Assembly: GCA_023416695.1 (NCBI GenBank)
Contig: JAEZGY010000064.1
Span: forward strand, 1 to 61,307
Source of the DNA: Bacillota bacterium
Lineage (GTDB): Bacteria; Bacillota; Clostridia; Lachnospirales; Lachnospiraceae
Length of the DNA stretch: 61,307 bases
Direction of reading: 5' to 3'
A program made the position numbers and the translations under genes. The notes beneath the pieces are model-generated. The model ran no database searches, was not told where the DNA came from, and saw only the letters and a list, made by a program, of their open reading frames with translations. How positions within the stretch are numbered: position 1 is the first letter of the stretch; each line of letters starts with the position of its first letter. Shown in pieces: positions 32,197 to 41,649 of this stretch.

Positions 32197-34598
32197 AAAA
32201 AGAAGGCTTATATGATAAGCATGCTTACCAGATTATCTTAACCCTTCTTCCTACCTTGGCTAGCATGATACTTATCTATGATTTATTAAATGTACATTTT
32301 AATGAGATAGCTTTAGGAATCTTGATTTTATTATTCATTATTATAGTAAGGGTATTGGATTATAACAAATCCTACTTTGCAGTAAAAATTGCGCTCTTAT
32401 CTTCCGTTCTATTTACTGTGGGATTGTTGGTATATAATCGGGAGACACTTACCAATCTTAAAAATAAGTTACTATTGGTAGCAGATGGTTCTCTCCATAG
32501 TAGCGACTTTAGTATACCGGAGGTATTGGTACTTACTCTAATCCTTATCCTACTATGTAGCCTTCCTCTTTACCTTGTACAAAAGTATAAAATCGTAAGA
32601 GTGGGTTTTGCTTCCATTACGTTAATATTTTTGTTATATCAGGCGGTTTTTGGAGATATGCTACATCTATATGCAATTGCCCTTATTTTAATTTATGTTT
32701 TTCTTGTGCTAGGGGAACTTCTAGTAGCCAGGTATCTTCCAGGTGGAAAGAAGGACAGTAAGCGTATTATGCTTCATTTAGTACCACTAATGCTTCTGTA
32801 TCTTTTGTTGGTTGCTAATATGCCAGTTTCTAAGAAACCAGTCACCCTTCATGAGACTGTGGTTTCTAGTGTCCAGTCCACAGTAAGTAGGTGGTACAGA
32901 GAGATTCAATACTGGTTGGCGCCAAATAAAGGAGAATACGGCGTAAGCATGATAGGCTATAGTGAGGATGCAGGATTTAACGACATCGATGGAAATAATG
33001 AAAGTATTAGCTTGCAGATATTTAGCAAGAATCCACTTGGTCAACCAGTGTATCTTCGAGGTAATTGGAAGAATATATATACAGGACAGAATTGGGAAGA
33101 GAAGGTGGAGGAAACAGACATTTATACGGGCTACTCTGAAACTTCATTGGATTGGACAGAATTATTGTATGCAATGTATCGTTACGATAATCTAAACAGT
33201 TTGGAGCAGTTAGTTAGAATAGATAATATGGATGTGCTGTATAAGGACATAGAGACCAGTTCTATCTTTCTTCCACTAAAAACTACCAATCTTCAGGCTG
33301 GAATGACACTAAATACTAGTATGCCTAATAACCTTAATTATGAAACCTTAAAGAGAGAGGGGAATGAGTATAGTTTTTCTACTTTGAAGCTAAATTATCA
33401 ATCATCAAGATGGAAGGATTTCACCTCCAAAGAGCAGAATTATACCTATAGTAGCCAACAAGAGGTAGATATGACAAAATATCGTAAACGAATCCGGGAT
33501 TATAACATAAGTATAGGCCTGGATTGTTACTTTAGTGATGAGGATATTTTGTCAAAACGAGCTATTTACATAAAGGATCAGTTTACAAATGTGCCAGAGG
33601 AATTACCTAAGAGGGTAGGAGACCTTACTAAGAAAATTACAGAGGGGTGTAACACTCCATTAGAGAAGTGTGAGGCGATAAAGTCTTATTTAAAGACCTA
33701 TAAATATACACTAAAGCCAAAGAAGGTAAAAGAGGGTACGGACTTGGTAGATTCATTTTTATTTGATACCAGGGAAGGTTATTGTACCTATTTTGCAAGT
33801 GCTATGGCAGTTATGGTAAGGACTTTAGGAATTCCTTCTAGGTTTGCTCAAGGGTTCGTCGTAAGTACAGGATTGAATCCAAACAGTAGGTATGAGGTGA
33901 AATCTTCTAGTGCCCATGCATGGGTAGAGGTCTATATTGAGGGAATTGGTTGGATGACCTTTGATCCAACTCCTTCCTCAGAAGTTGGAATCTCTGAAAG
34001 TTATAACTGGGATGATAGTGGAATCATAGTTGCTCCAAATGTCACACAGAATACAGATGAAGTGAAAATAGATAATGAAGCCATTCAAGCTTATTATGAA
34101 AGTTTAATGAAAGACAATGAACAGAAGAAAGAAGATGAGGCTCAAAGCTTTAAACTTCTTGAATCAGTAGTGATTTTTTTAGCTGTCATAGCACTGGTGG
34201 GCTTTTTCATAGGAATTGCCTATGTGGCTATTAGAATCTTACTTAACCGGAGGTTGATTAGGAAGAAATGTTTTAATGATTCCTTATATGTCACTATGGC
34301 GCAAATATTTTTCTTGCTAGAAGCCTTAGGAACTCCACTTGACGATACGGAAACCATACACCAGTATTTTGCTAGAATCAAGGAGGAATGGAGCAATCTT
34401 AGGATGTTCCATAAAGAATTAGATGAGATAGAACTAATCTATTCTTCAGTAAGATACTCCAACCGAGTAGTACGAGAAGAGGAGTTACATAAGGTAATAG
34501 AATTTAGACAGGGTTTACTTAATAAGTATAAAGTGAAAAGAAATCTCTTTTACTATTTCCTACTATGGCTTAGATTCTCCATGAAAAACTTCAAATAG
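32193..34598 (+). CDS. Membrane-bound transglutaminase-like protein
   Basis: This 801-aa protein has about six N-terminal membrane segments (residues 10-210), an extracellular part, and a transglutaminase-like domain. The catalytic Cys is near residue 531 in GYCTYFASAMAVMVRTLGIPSR, His near 575 in AHAWVEVYI and Asp in WMTFDPTP. A single membrane segment (about 650-675) and a cytoplasmic DUF4129-like tail follow. It may crosslink or cleave surface proteins. It is the third gene of the MoxR unit. Confidence 0.92.
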   Translation: MKKEGLYDKHAYQIILTLLPTLASMILIYDLLNVHFNEIALGILILLFIIIVRVLDYNKSYFAVKIALLSSVLFTVGLLVYNRETLTNLKNKLLLVADGSLHSSDFSIPEVLVLTLILILLCSLPLYLVQKYKIVRVGFASITLIFLLYQAVFGDMLHLYAIALILIYVFLVLGELLVARYLPGGKKDSKRIMLHLVPLMLLYLLLVANMPVSKKPVTLHETVVSSVQSTVSRWYREIQYWLAPNKGEYGVSMIGYSEDAGFNDIDGNNESISLQIFSKNPLGQPVYLRGNWKNIYTGQNWEEKVEETDIYTGYSETSLDWTELLYAMYRYDNLNSLEQLVRIDNMDVLYKDIETSSIFLPLKTTNLQAGMTLNTSMPNNLNYETLKREGNEYSFSTLKLNYQSSRWKDFTSKEQNYTYSSQQEVDMTKYRKRIRDYNISIGLDCYFSDEDILSKRAIYIKDQFTNVPEELPKRVGDLTKKITEGCNTPLEKCEAIKSYLKTYKYTLKPKKVKEGTDLVDSFLFDTREGYCTYFASAMAVMVRTLGIPSRFAQGFVVSTGLNPNSRYEVKSSSAHAWVEVYIEGIGWMTFDPTPSSEVGISESYNWDDSGIIVAPNVTQNTDEVKIDNEAIQAYYESLMKDNEQKKEDEAQSFKLLESVVIFLAVIALVGFFIGIAYVAIRILLNRRLIRKKCFNDSLYVTMAQIFFLLEALGTPLDDTETIHQYFARIKEEWSNLRMFHKELDEIELIYSSVRYSNRVVREEELHKVIEFRQGLLNKYKVKRNLFYYFLLWLRFSMKNFK

Positions 34599-34610
34599 AA
34601 GCATAATGAA

Positions 34611-34652
34611 ATAGGTAGTAAAAGCCTGATAAGCTTTTACTACCTATTTTTG
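34611..34652. terminator. Bidirectional terminator
   Basis: A perfect 15-bp stem (34611-34625 with 34633-34647) has a 7-nt loop and T residues after it. It sits between convergent genes. Confidence 0.85.
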
Positions 34653-34656
34653 AAAG

Positions 34657-35196
34657 CTATTGTACGGAAGCATAGTCTGCCTCTGTAAAGCGATGGTAAT
34701 AAGCTCCCATTTCGCCGATATTGAAACAGTAAATAAATTCATCTATACTTTTGTCCTTATAATAGATTACATAGTCAAATTCAGCATCCGGAGTTTTTTG
34801 GCATACGACATCAGGAGATTGTTTTTTGAATACAGTAAGAATATCTTCAATGGTACAGTCTTTCTTTTGAGTAGTGTCTATTAAATTCTTCAGAAAGGTG
34901 TTGTCCTCATAGGTATCAAAGATATATTTTGTCCCTTCCTCAGGAACAAAAAAGCAATATCGATCCTCCTGTCTGGTTATGGCGACTGGACCAAGAGTGC
35001 TTAAAACCTGTTTCTCAAATACTTTCATTAGTATATCCATCTCTTTTACTGATGGTATATATACGCCAAGTAGTGCTTCTAGGGAAGCAAGGTTATAATA
35101 AATTTGAATACTGGATTTCTCGTATCCAATCTTTACCTGACCTTCATGAATGGTATCCATAATGTTTTTCTTAAGGTGTTTAAAGTCTGGTGTCAA
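34657..35196 (-). CDS. Conserved hypothetical protein
   Basis: This cytoplasmic protein of about 179 aa has no recognised motif. The content is mixed alpha/beta, with ILMKVFEKQVLSTLG and CFFVPEEGTKYIF in the middle and EFDYVIYYKDKSIDEFIYCF near the end. It could belong to the DUF3877 group of Lachnospiraceae, but this is recall, not proof. A TTG start at 35196 with AGAGG upstream is preferred; an ATG at 35217 has no ribosome binding site. Confidence 0.55.
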   Translation of the reverse strand: MTPDFKHLKKNIMDTIHEGQVKIGYEKSSIQIYYNLASLEALLGVYIPSVKEMDILMKVFEKQVLSTLGPVAITRQEDRYCFFVPEEGTKYIFDTYEDNTFLKNLIDTTQKKDCTIEDILTVFKKQSPDVVCQKTPDAEFDYVIYYKDKSIDEFIYCFNIGEMGAYYHRFTEADYASVQ

Positions 35197-35270
35197 TCTA
35201 TCACATCCTCTCAGCATTTACCATTTGTAGATATCACTATACACTCTATCTCTTCTCTATGTCAATTAGA

Positions 35271-36140
35271 TTATTTGTTACTTAGATAAGAAACAGCTGA
35301 TAAAGCTGCAATATTTCCTTCTCCTGCAGCCTTTATATATTGATAAGGCGTTCCAACGATATCTCCAGCGGCAAAGCAGCCTGGCAGATTAGTAGCCATG
35401 CCTCGATCTACTTTAATATGATTTCCATCCATTTCAAGCCCCATTAAAAGCTGGTTTGGAGGAGTGCTTTCTCTTAAGAGAAAAATACCATCTGTTTGAA
35501 TCGTTTGGGTTTTTAGTTCTAAAGCTTCTACAGATTCATTTCCTTTGATAGAAACAGGTGTATCCTTAATGACTTCAATATGCTCAGGTAAGGATACCTC
35601 TTCCTTATACATTGGTACATAATAGACCTTTTGTGCAAGGGATGCCACATACTCTGCTTCTTCTTCATCCTTTTTACTATAGGCAACGATAACTACGGTT
35701 TTTCCTCTATAAAGTGGTGCATCGCAGGTAGCGCAGTAGCCTACCCCCTTACCAAGATATTCTTCCTCTCCAGGAAAAGGTTTACCAAAGTTAACGCCCA
35801 TGGCTAGTATTAGGGAGTTGGCTTCATACATTCTATCTTCTGTGCCAGCCTTAGATAGAATGGAGAAATAGTCTCCCATAGGCATAATCATTGTGACCTT
35901 TTCTTCTACGATAGAGATATCCATGTCAGATAAATGCTTTTCAAATTGGTCTTTTAAATCGACTCCACTGATATTAGAAAAACCGAGATAATTATTAATA
36001 CGACTTGCTTTAATTATTTTGTTGCTAAAATCCTTATTGCCAAATAAGAGAAAAGATTTATTGCGAATACGAGCATTAAGAGCAGCAGAGGCACCTGCTA
36101 CACCAGAGCCAATAATAGCAATATCATAGCGCTCATTCAT
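35271..36140 (-). CDS. Thioredoxin-reductase-like FAD protein lacking a visible NADPH motif
   Basis: This 289-aa protein has an N-terminal FAD-binding motif (IIGSGVAGASAAL), the redox-active pair CATC at residues 136-139, and the C-terminal FAD motif CFAAGDIVGTPYQYIKAAGEG. In NADPH enzymes a GxGxxA loop and an HRR motif follow the CxxC. Here the region at about 148-165 reads VVIVAYSKKDEEEA and no HRR is present. It may therefore use another donor, as in the ferredoxin-linked flavin thioredoxin reductases of clostridia. AAAGGA precedes the ATG. Confidence 0.85.
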   Translation of the reverse strand: MNERYDIAIIGSGVAGASAALNARIRNKSFLLFGNKDFSNKIIKASRINNYLGFSNISGVDLKDQFEKHLSDMDISIVEEKVTMIMPMGDYFSILSKAGTEDRMYEANSLILAMGVNFGKPFPGEEEYLGKGVGYCATCDAPLYRGKTVVIVAYSKKDEEEAEYVASLAQKVYYVPMYKEEVSLPEHIEVIKDTPVSIKGNESVEALELKTQTIQTDGIFLLRESTPPNQLLMGLEMDGNHIKVDRGMATNLPGCFAAGDIVGTPYQYIKAAGEGNIAALSAVSYLSNK

Positions 36141-36159
36141 GTTTTTTTCCTTTCTAGGT

Positions 36160-36196
36160 GGGAATAATGAAATACCTATAGTACTTCATTATTCCC
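36160..36196 (-). promoter_or_regulatory. 12-bp inverted repeat upstream of the thioredoxin-reductase-like gene
   Basis: GGGAATAATGAA (36160-36171) and TTCATTATTCCC (36185-36196) form a perfect repeat with a 13-nt spacer, 20 bp upstream of the start codon. It may be an operator or a leader hairpin. Confidence 0.4.
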
Positions 36197-36203
36197 TAAA
36201 TAA

Positions 36204-36242
36204 CAAAAAAAACACCCTTGCCAGAAGTGTCTGGAAGGGTGT
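36204..36242 (-). terminator. Terminator of the FMN-binding-like gene
   Basis: On the minus strand the stem ACACCCTTCCAG with its partner (one bulged base) is followed by eight T residues. Confidence 0.85.
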
Positions 36243-36255
36243 CAGTATATTTAAC

Positions 36256-37134
36256 TTACATTGCAGCTTCTTCAAGAAGAGCTTTCGCAAAATCTACAAA
36301 TCCGTTTACGGAGATACTAACGCCTGAAACAGCATCAGTTTTACCATTTTCGTCCATTGTGATTTTATCGATAGACTGATTTTCAACAACGTGAGCAGCT
36401 AAAGACTTAGCTTGTTCTGCCCAAGTAGGACCATTTTCAGTCATTACATATTCACCATCTAAACATAACTGTGTTTTGGATTTTCCTTCTTCGTTGTAAC
36501 CTTCATAGGAAAGAGAAGTGATTTTTCCACCTTCTACATTCATAGTCATTTCGAATAAGAAACCGCCATCAGCTTCTTCAGACTTTTTACTATAGGAACC
36601 ATCTTTTAAAGTTGTAGTTTTAGTAGCAGCAGCTTCTTCAAAAAGTGCTTTCGCGAAATCAACAAATCCGTTAACAGAAATACTTACACCAGCAACAGCG
36701 TCAGTTTTACCGTTTTCGTCCATTGTGATTTTATCTACAGACTGATTTTCAACAACATGAGCAGCTAAAGCCTTAGCTTGTTCTGCCCAAGTAGGACCAT
36801 TTTCAGTCATTACATACTCACCATCTAAGCATAACTGAGTCTTGGATTTACCTTCTTCGTTATAACCTTCGTAGTTAAGAGCAGTGATTTTACCAGCTTC
36901 AACAGTCATAGTCATTTCGAACAAGAAACCGCCATCAGCTTCTTCAGACTTTTTACTATAAGTACCATCATTTAAAGTAGCTGCCTCTGTGGATGGGCTA
37001 GCTGTTGGTGTTGTAGTAGCTTGAGCTGGGGTTTGAGTTGCAGTAGAATCTGTTTTGTTGCTTGAACAACCAGTTAAAACTGCTAAAGATAGAGCTGCTA
37101 CAGCAGTTGCACGAACTAATTTGTTTAGTCTCAT
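36256..37134 (-). CDS. Lipoprotein with two near-identical FMN-binding-like domains
   Basis: This 292-aa lipoprotein (lipobox LTGC, Cys 23) has a Thr/Pro/Ala-rich linker and two repeats (about residues 54-170 and 176-292). At the DNA level they are a tandem 366-bp repeat. Each begins DGTYSKKSEEADGG or DGSYSKKSEEADGG and ends with a DAV(A/S)GVSISV motif, comparable to the flavinylation motif SGATxT of FMN_bind proteins such as PplA. A role in extracellular electron transfer is inferred. ATG 37134 has GGAGG upstream; a longer upstream frame lacks one. Confidence 0.8.
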   Translation of the reverse strand: MRLNKLVRATAVAALSLAVLTGCSSNKTDSTATQTPAQATTTPTASPSTEAATLNDGTYSKKSEEADGGFLFEMTMTVEAGKITALNYEGYNEEGKSKTQLCLDGEYVMTENGPTWAEQAKALAAHVVENQSVDKITMDENGKTDAVAGVSISVNGFVDFAKALFEEAAATKTTTLKDGSYSKKSEEADGGFLFEMTMNVEGGKITSLSYEGYNEEGKSKTQLCLDGEYVMTENGPTWAEQAKSLAAHVVENQSIDKITMDENGKTDAVSGVSISVNGFVDFAKALLEEAAM

Positions 37135-37296
37135 TATGAATTTCCTCCGCTTGTATGTTAGTATTATATGTGCTTGATTATTATAACAAGGGTGAAAATA
37201 TCTGTCAATTCTTTCACAATTAATTAAATATAACAAAAAATTATAAATATTAGCAAAATAATAAATATATTTTATAGTTATTTCAAAGTTTAAATT

Positions 37297-37331
37297 CTAT
37301 TTTACTAAGTCTTTGACTCATAGTAAAATAG
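37297..37331 (+). promoter_or_regulatory. 11-bp inverted repeat before sbcD
   Basis: CTATTTTACTA (37297-37307) and TAGTAAAATAG (37321-37331) are perfectly complementary, separated by 13 nt, about 33 bp before the sbcD start. It may be an operator or leader hairpin. Confidence 0.4.
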
Positions 37332-37363
37332 AGCATAAGGGTAAAAAAGAGAGGAGAAACAGG

Positions 37364-38497
37364 ATGAAGTTTTTGCATTTATCAGATTTGCATATAGGGA
37401 AAAGAGTAAATGAGTTTTCTATGATTGAAGACCAAAGACATATATTAGAGCAGATATTAGAGATAGTTAAGAAAGAAAGTCCAGAAGCCGTAGTAATAGC
37501 TGGGGATGTTTACGATAAAAGTATACCAAGTATTGAAGGAGTAACCTTATTTGATTATTTTCTAACGAGACTTAGCAAATGTAATACAACGGTGATGTTA
37601 GTAAGTGGCAATCATGATTCTGCAGACCGGCTAAACTATGGTGGTAAAATCATGGAAAACAATAAAATCTACATTGCTGGTGTGTTTGGAGGTAAGGTAA
37701 AGCAAGTGGACCTTACAGATCAGTGGGGGGAAATAACCTTTCATTTACTGCCGTTTATTAAGCCTGCAATGGTTACGCCATTTTATGAAGAGGTTGAGAC
37801 CTATGAAGAAGCAGTAGAAGCTATTATAGGGGCAACTCCTGTAGATACTACAAAACGCAATGTATTAGTTGCCCATCAGTTTATTGTTTCTGGAGGAGAA
37901 AGTCCTTTAAGAAGCGAGTCAGAACTGGAATCCCTAGGAGGGTTAGACCAAATCGATGCTAGTGTATTTAAGGATTTCGACTATGTAGCCCTAGGACATC
38001 TTCATGGTCCACAAAGAATCGGTAGAGATACGGTACGCTACGCTGGCTCACCGTTAAAATATAGCTTTAGTGAGGTAAATCAAAAGAAATCAGTCACTTT
38101 GGTTACCATGGATGAAAAAGGTAAAGTGAGCTTCGAATTATTACCATTAAAGCCACTACATGACATGAGAGAGATTGAGGGTAAGATCGAAGAGTTAGTA
38201 GATTTTAAATATCATAGTATGGATTACATTCACGCCACCCTTACCAATGAAGAAAATCTAGTGGATCCTATGGGAAGGTTAAGAACGGTATATCCTAATA
38301 TTATGAAACTAGATTTTAAAAATAGTAGAACAGCGGTAAGGGATAATGCTAAGATGGCGGCCCAGGATGTTAAATCTAAATCCCCTTTACAGCTATTTGA
38401 TGAGTTTTATGAAATGCAGAACAATCAACCAATGAATGAAAAGGAATTAGAAATCATGACAAAGCTTCTTTTGGGATTGGCAGGTGAGAAGGAATGA
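37364..38497 (+). CDS. sbcD: Exonuclease subunit SbcD
   Basis: This 377-aa Mre11-type nuclease subunit of the SbcCD complex cleaves DNA hairpins and processes double-strand breaks. Metallophosphoesterase motifs appear in order: FLHLSDLHIGK, VIAGDVYDKS, VSGNHDSADR, VLVAHQF and YVALGHLHG. ATG 37364 with GAGGAG upstream is preferred over an ATG at 37313. It overlaps sbcC by 4 bp (ATGA). Confidence 0.96.
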   Translation: MKFLHLSDLHIGKRVNEFSMIEDQRHILEQILEIVKKESPEAVVIAGDVYDKSIPSIEGVTLFDYFLTRLSKCNTTVMLVSGNHDSADRLNYGGKIMENNKIYIAGVFGGKVKQVDLTDQWGEITFHLLPFIKPAMVTPFYEEVETYEEAVEAIIGATPVDTTKRNVLVAHQFIVSGGESPLRSESELESLGGLDQIDASVFKDFDYVALGHLHGPQRIGRDTVRYAGSPLKYSFSEVNQKKSVTLVTMDEKGKVSFELLPLKPLHDMREIEGKIEELVDFKYHSMDYIHATLTNEENLVDPMGRLRTVYPNIMKLDFKNSRTAVRDNAKMAAQDVKSKSPLQLFDEFYEMQNNQPMNEKELEIMTKLLLGLAGEKE

Positions 38498-41400
38498 AAC
38501 CAACAAAACTTGTAATGAGTGCCTTTGGGCCTTTTAAAAATGAGATTACCATAGATTTCACAAAGCTAGGTGGACAAGGGCTTTTTCTTGTGAGTGGAGA
38601 TACTGGTTCTGGGAAAACGACTATTTTCGATGCTATTAGTTTTGCTCTCTTTGGTTCCCCTTCAGGAGAAAAGAGAAACGAAGAAAATAATATGGCACTT
38701 CGAAGCCAGTATGCAGAAAAGACGACTAAAACCTTTGTGGAGTTAACCTTTTTGCATAAAGGAAAGGAGTATTTTATTAGGAGAAATCCTCAGTATATGA
38801 GGCCGAGCCTAAGGGGGACTGGTGAAACGCTAGAAAGCCAAGGGGCAGAGTTTGTTTATCCAGATGGAAGAAAAATAGTGGATTTTCGCAAGGTAACCAG
38901 TGCCGTTGAGGAGCTATTAGGTATTAATTGGGCGCAATATAAGCAGATTGCAATGATTGCCCAAGGGGAGTTCTTAGAGCTTCTAGTGGCAGATAGTGAT
39001 AAGAGGTCTGGCATTCTCAGAAAAATCTTTAATACCGGCATCTACGTTAACATTCAGGAACGGCTTGGAATTATGACAAATCGATTACGAGGGGAATGTG
39101 AGGAAATTACCAATCGTATTTTTCAGCATTTTCATGATGTACAATGCCCAAAAGACAATGGGCATTACGAATCGATTCAGGAGTTACTAAAAAATAAATG
39201 TATCTATGACACAGAAAAGCTCATAGCAATTATATCGGAGCTAGTAAGGGAGAGAAAAGAGGAACATAGTAAGTTAGCTGTGGAGTATAAGGGTTTAGAG
39301 GTAAAGCTATCAGACTGTAGAAAACGCTTAGCTCAGCTAGAGCAAATAAACAGCATGTTTACTACCTTACAGCAAGCTAAGGAGGAAGATAATAGGTTAA
39401 GTAGTAAGGCATCTATGATGGAAGAAAAGAATGAGAGGTATAAGAAGGGAACCATTGCTTTTCTCTACATCAAACCGTTAGAGGATGCTTACGTCAACCT
39501 GGCAAAGGAAGAGGAACGACTGAGTGCTAAACTTACCGAACTTAAGAAAGAGGAAGCAAGTCTAATAGATCTTTTGTCTTCTCTTTCCATCGAAAAAGAA
39601 AGTAATGAGAAGAATCAGCCGAGAATAGAAGAGTTAGCAGCGCTCTTAGTAAAACGTAACGAGGAAGCTACCAAATATAAGCAGATTGGAAGCCTAGAAC
39701 AGGAGAGGGTACGGATTAGTGAAGAGGTATCTTTACTAGACAAGGACCTTAAGAGAGAAAGACAACTTAAAAGTGACTTAGAGGAAAGTAAAATAATAGG
39801 CAAAGAAAAGCTTATGAGCCTAAAAGATATTGAGGTAAAAAAAGCCACAATAGAAGCAACATTAGAGCAAAAGGGGATCAGAAAGCAAACACTTACTACT
39901 CTAACCATACAGTTTAAGCAGATTATAAATGAGCAAGGGGAACTGGAAGAGTTAAAGAAGATTCTTCTTCAAAAAATGGAGTATTATAATAGTAAAAGCC
40001 AGGCCTATAATGAAGCAGAGCAACTCTATATGAAGGAATTAGCTGGTATTATGGCATCAAAGTTACAGGAGAATATGCCATGTCCTGTTTGTGGTTCCAC
40101 TTCTCATCCAAGTAAAACCCCACTAACAAGTGGTGCATACACAGAGGAAGAACTAAAAAGTTTGAAACTTGAGGTTGAGGCCGCCCATGAGGCAATGCTA
40201 AGAGCAAGTGAGAATTGTAGCAGTAAAACCAATACCTTAGAGTACAAGAAAGAAATGCTTAGGCAAGGTGTAAAGGAATTTAAAGAACTTGTAGAGCCAA
40301 CATTTGAGCACTCTTATGTGGAGCAATTAGAAAGAGTAAAAATCCAGCTTGAAGAAGAGATTTCTACCTTAAATAGAAGTTTTTTAGAGGCGACTGAGTC
40401 AGTAAAGCAAAAAGCTTTATTAGAGAGTGAGCAACAGTCTATAGAGGAGAAACTTACAACTCTTACTATTACAATTGAAGAAAAAGAAAAAGAGAATAGT
40501 ACCCTAAAGCAGCAGTTAAGTGCCAATGAAGCTAGTCTTAAGACCTTAAAAAATGAGGTTACTGTTGGGACTATGGATGAGCTTAAGGCTATCATCCATA
40601 AAGAGAAGGAAGAGTATGATAGTTTAAAGGAGCGCTTAGAAGTTTCTATTAGGAATCATCAAGAAGCGACTTTAAAGTTACAGCGTATAGAAGCCGTTCT
40701 ACATGATAACAGGGAGCAACAGACTGAATTAGAGAAAAAGGTTCATAAAGCTAAGCAAATCTATGAGACAAGCCTAATAGAGAGAGGTTTTACATCAGAA
40801 CAAGCTTATAAGATGGCGCTTATATCCGAGCAAGAGCTTAAGATCATGGAAGAGGAGATTACCTCTTATCGTGATCAGTGTATTAAGGTAAAACAGTCTA
40901 TAGAAGAACTTACAAAAGCTTTAGAAGGTAAGGAGCCTACGGATATCACTCTTATAAAGGAAGAAGAGCAAAGTATTATGGAAGAGAGTGAGAAGCTTTC
41001 TGAGCAGTTGGAGGAGATACGTTTTACAACGAATCAGAATGTGGAGATTCTCAATAAAGTAGTGTTAGCTTATAAACAGCACAAGGATAAAGCCGATGAG
41101 TTTGCTGTGTACGAACGATTAAGTAAAACTGCTAATGGCAATCTATCCGGAAAAGCAAAGATTGCCTTTGAACAGTATGTACAGGCCTTCTACTTTGATC
41201 AGATTCTAACTGCAGCCAATGACCGACTTAGAATTATGACAAATAGTCAATATGAGCTTATGAGGAAGGATGAAGCAACAAATTTAAGAAAAAATACTGG
41301 TTTAGACATTGAGGTAATGGATCATTATTCTGGTAAGGCTCGTTCTGTCAAAACTCTTTCTGGTGGAGAGTCCTTTAAAGCTGCTTTGTCTTTAGCATTA

Positions 41401-41649
41401 GGCTTAAGTGATATTATACAAAGTTTTGCAGGTGGAATTGAAGTAGACGCCATGTTTGTAGATGAGGGCTTTGGCTCCCTAGATTCCAATTCCTTAGAGC
41501 AAGCATTGTCCGCTCTAAATGCCTTAACCATAGGTAATCGCCTAGTAGGAATCATATCTCATGTAAACGAACTAAAGGAGAGAATCGACAAGAAAATACT
41601 TTTGGAAAAGAAAAGAGATGGAAGTATTCTAAAGCTAGATGTCTCTTAA
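38494..41649 (+). CDS. sbcC: Exonuclease subunit SbcC
   Basis: This 1051-aa Rad50-type SMC-like ATPase partners SbcD. Walker A GDTGSGKTT lies near the N-terminus, the zinc hook CPVCGS around residue 530 sits between two long Glu/Lys-rich coiled coils, and the C-terminal lobe has the signature TLSGGESFKAALSLALGLSD and Walker B MFVDEGFGSLD. The length is typical. Its stop overlaps by 4 bp the stop of the convergent AEC gene. Confidence 0.97.
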   Translation: MKPTKLVMSAFGPFKNEITIDFTKLGGQGLFLVSGDTGSGKTTIFDAISFALFGSPSGEKRNEENNMALRSQYAEKTTKTFVELTFLHKGKEYFIRRNPQYMRPSLRGTGETLESQGAEFVYPDGRKIVDFRKVTSAVEELLGINWAQYKQIAMIAQGEFLELLVADSDKRSGILRKIFNTGIYVNIQERLGIMTNRLRGECEEITNRIFQHFHDVQCPKDNGHYESIQELLKNKCIYDTEKLIAIISELVRERKEEHSKLAVEYKGLEVKLSDCRKRLAQLEQINSMFTTLQQAKEEDNRLSSKASMMEEKNERYKKGTIAFLYIKPLEDAYVNLAKEEERLSAKLTELKKEEASLIDLLSSLSIEKESNEKNQPRIEELAALLVKRNEEATKYKQIGSLEQERVRISEEVSLLDKDLKRERQLKSDLEESKIIGKEKLMSLKDIEVKKATIEATLEQKGIRKQTLTTLTIQFKQIINEQGELEELKKILLQKMEYYNSKSQAYNEAEQLYMKELAGIMASKLQENMPCPVCGSTSHPSKTPLTSGAYTEEELKSLKLEVEAAHEAMLRASENCSSKTNTLEYKKEMLRQGVKEFKELVEPTFEHSYVEQLERVKIQLEEEISTLNRSFLEATESVKQKALLESEQQSIEEKLTTLTITIEEKEKENSTLKQQLSANEASLKTLKNEVTVGTMDELKAIIHKEKEEYDSLKERLEVSIRNHQEATLKLQRIEAVLHDNREQQTELEKKVHKAKQIYETSLIERGFTSEQAYKMALISEQELKIMEEEITSYRDQCIKVKQSIEELTKALEGKEPTDITLIKEEEQSIMEESEKLSEQLEEIRFTTNQNVEILNKVVLAYKQHKDKADEFAVYERLSKTANGNLSGKAKIAFEQYVQAFYFDQILTAANDRLRIMTNSQYELMRKDEATNLRKNTGLDIEVMDHYSGKARSVKTLSGGESFKAALSLALGLSDIIQSFAGGIEVDAMFVDEGFGSLDSNSLEQALSALNALTIGNRLVGIISHVNELKERIDKKILLEKKRDGSILKLDVS

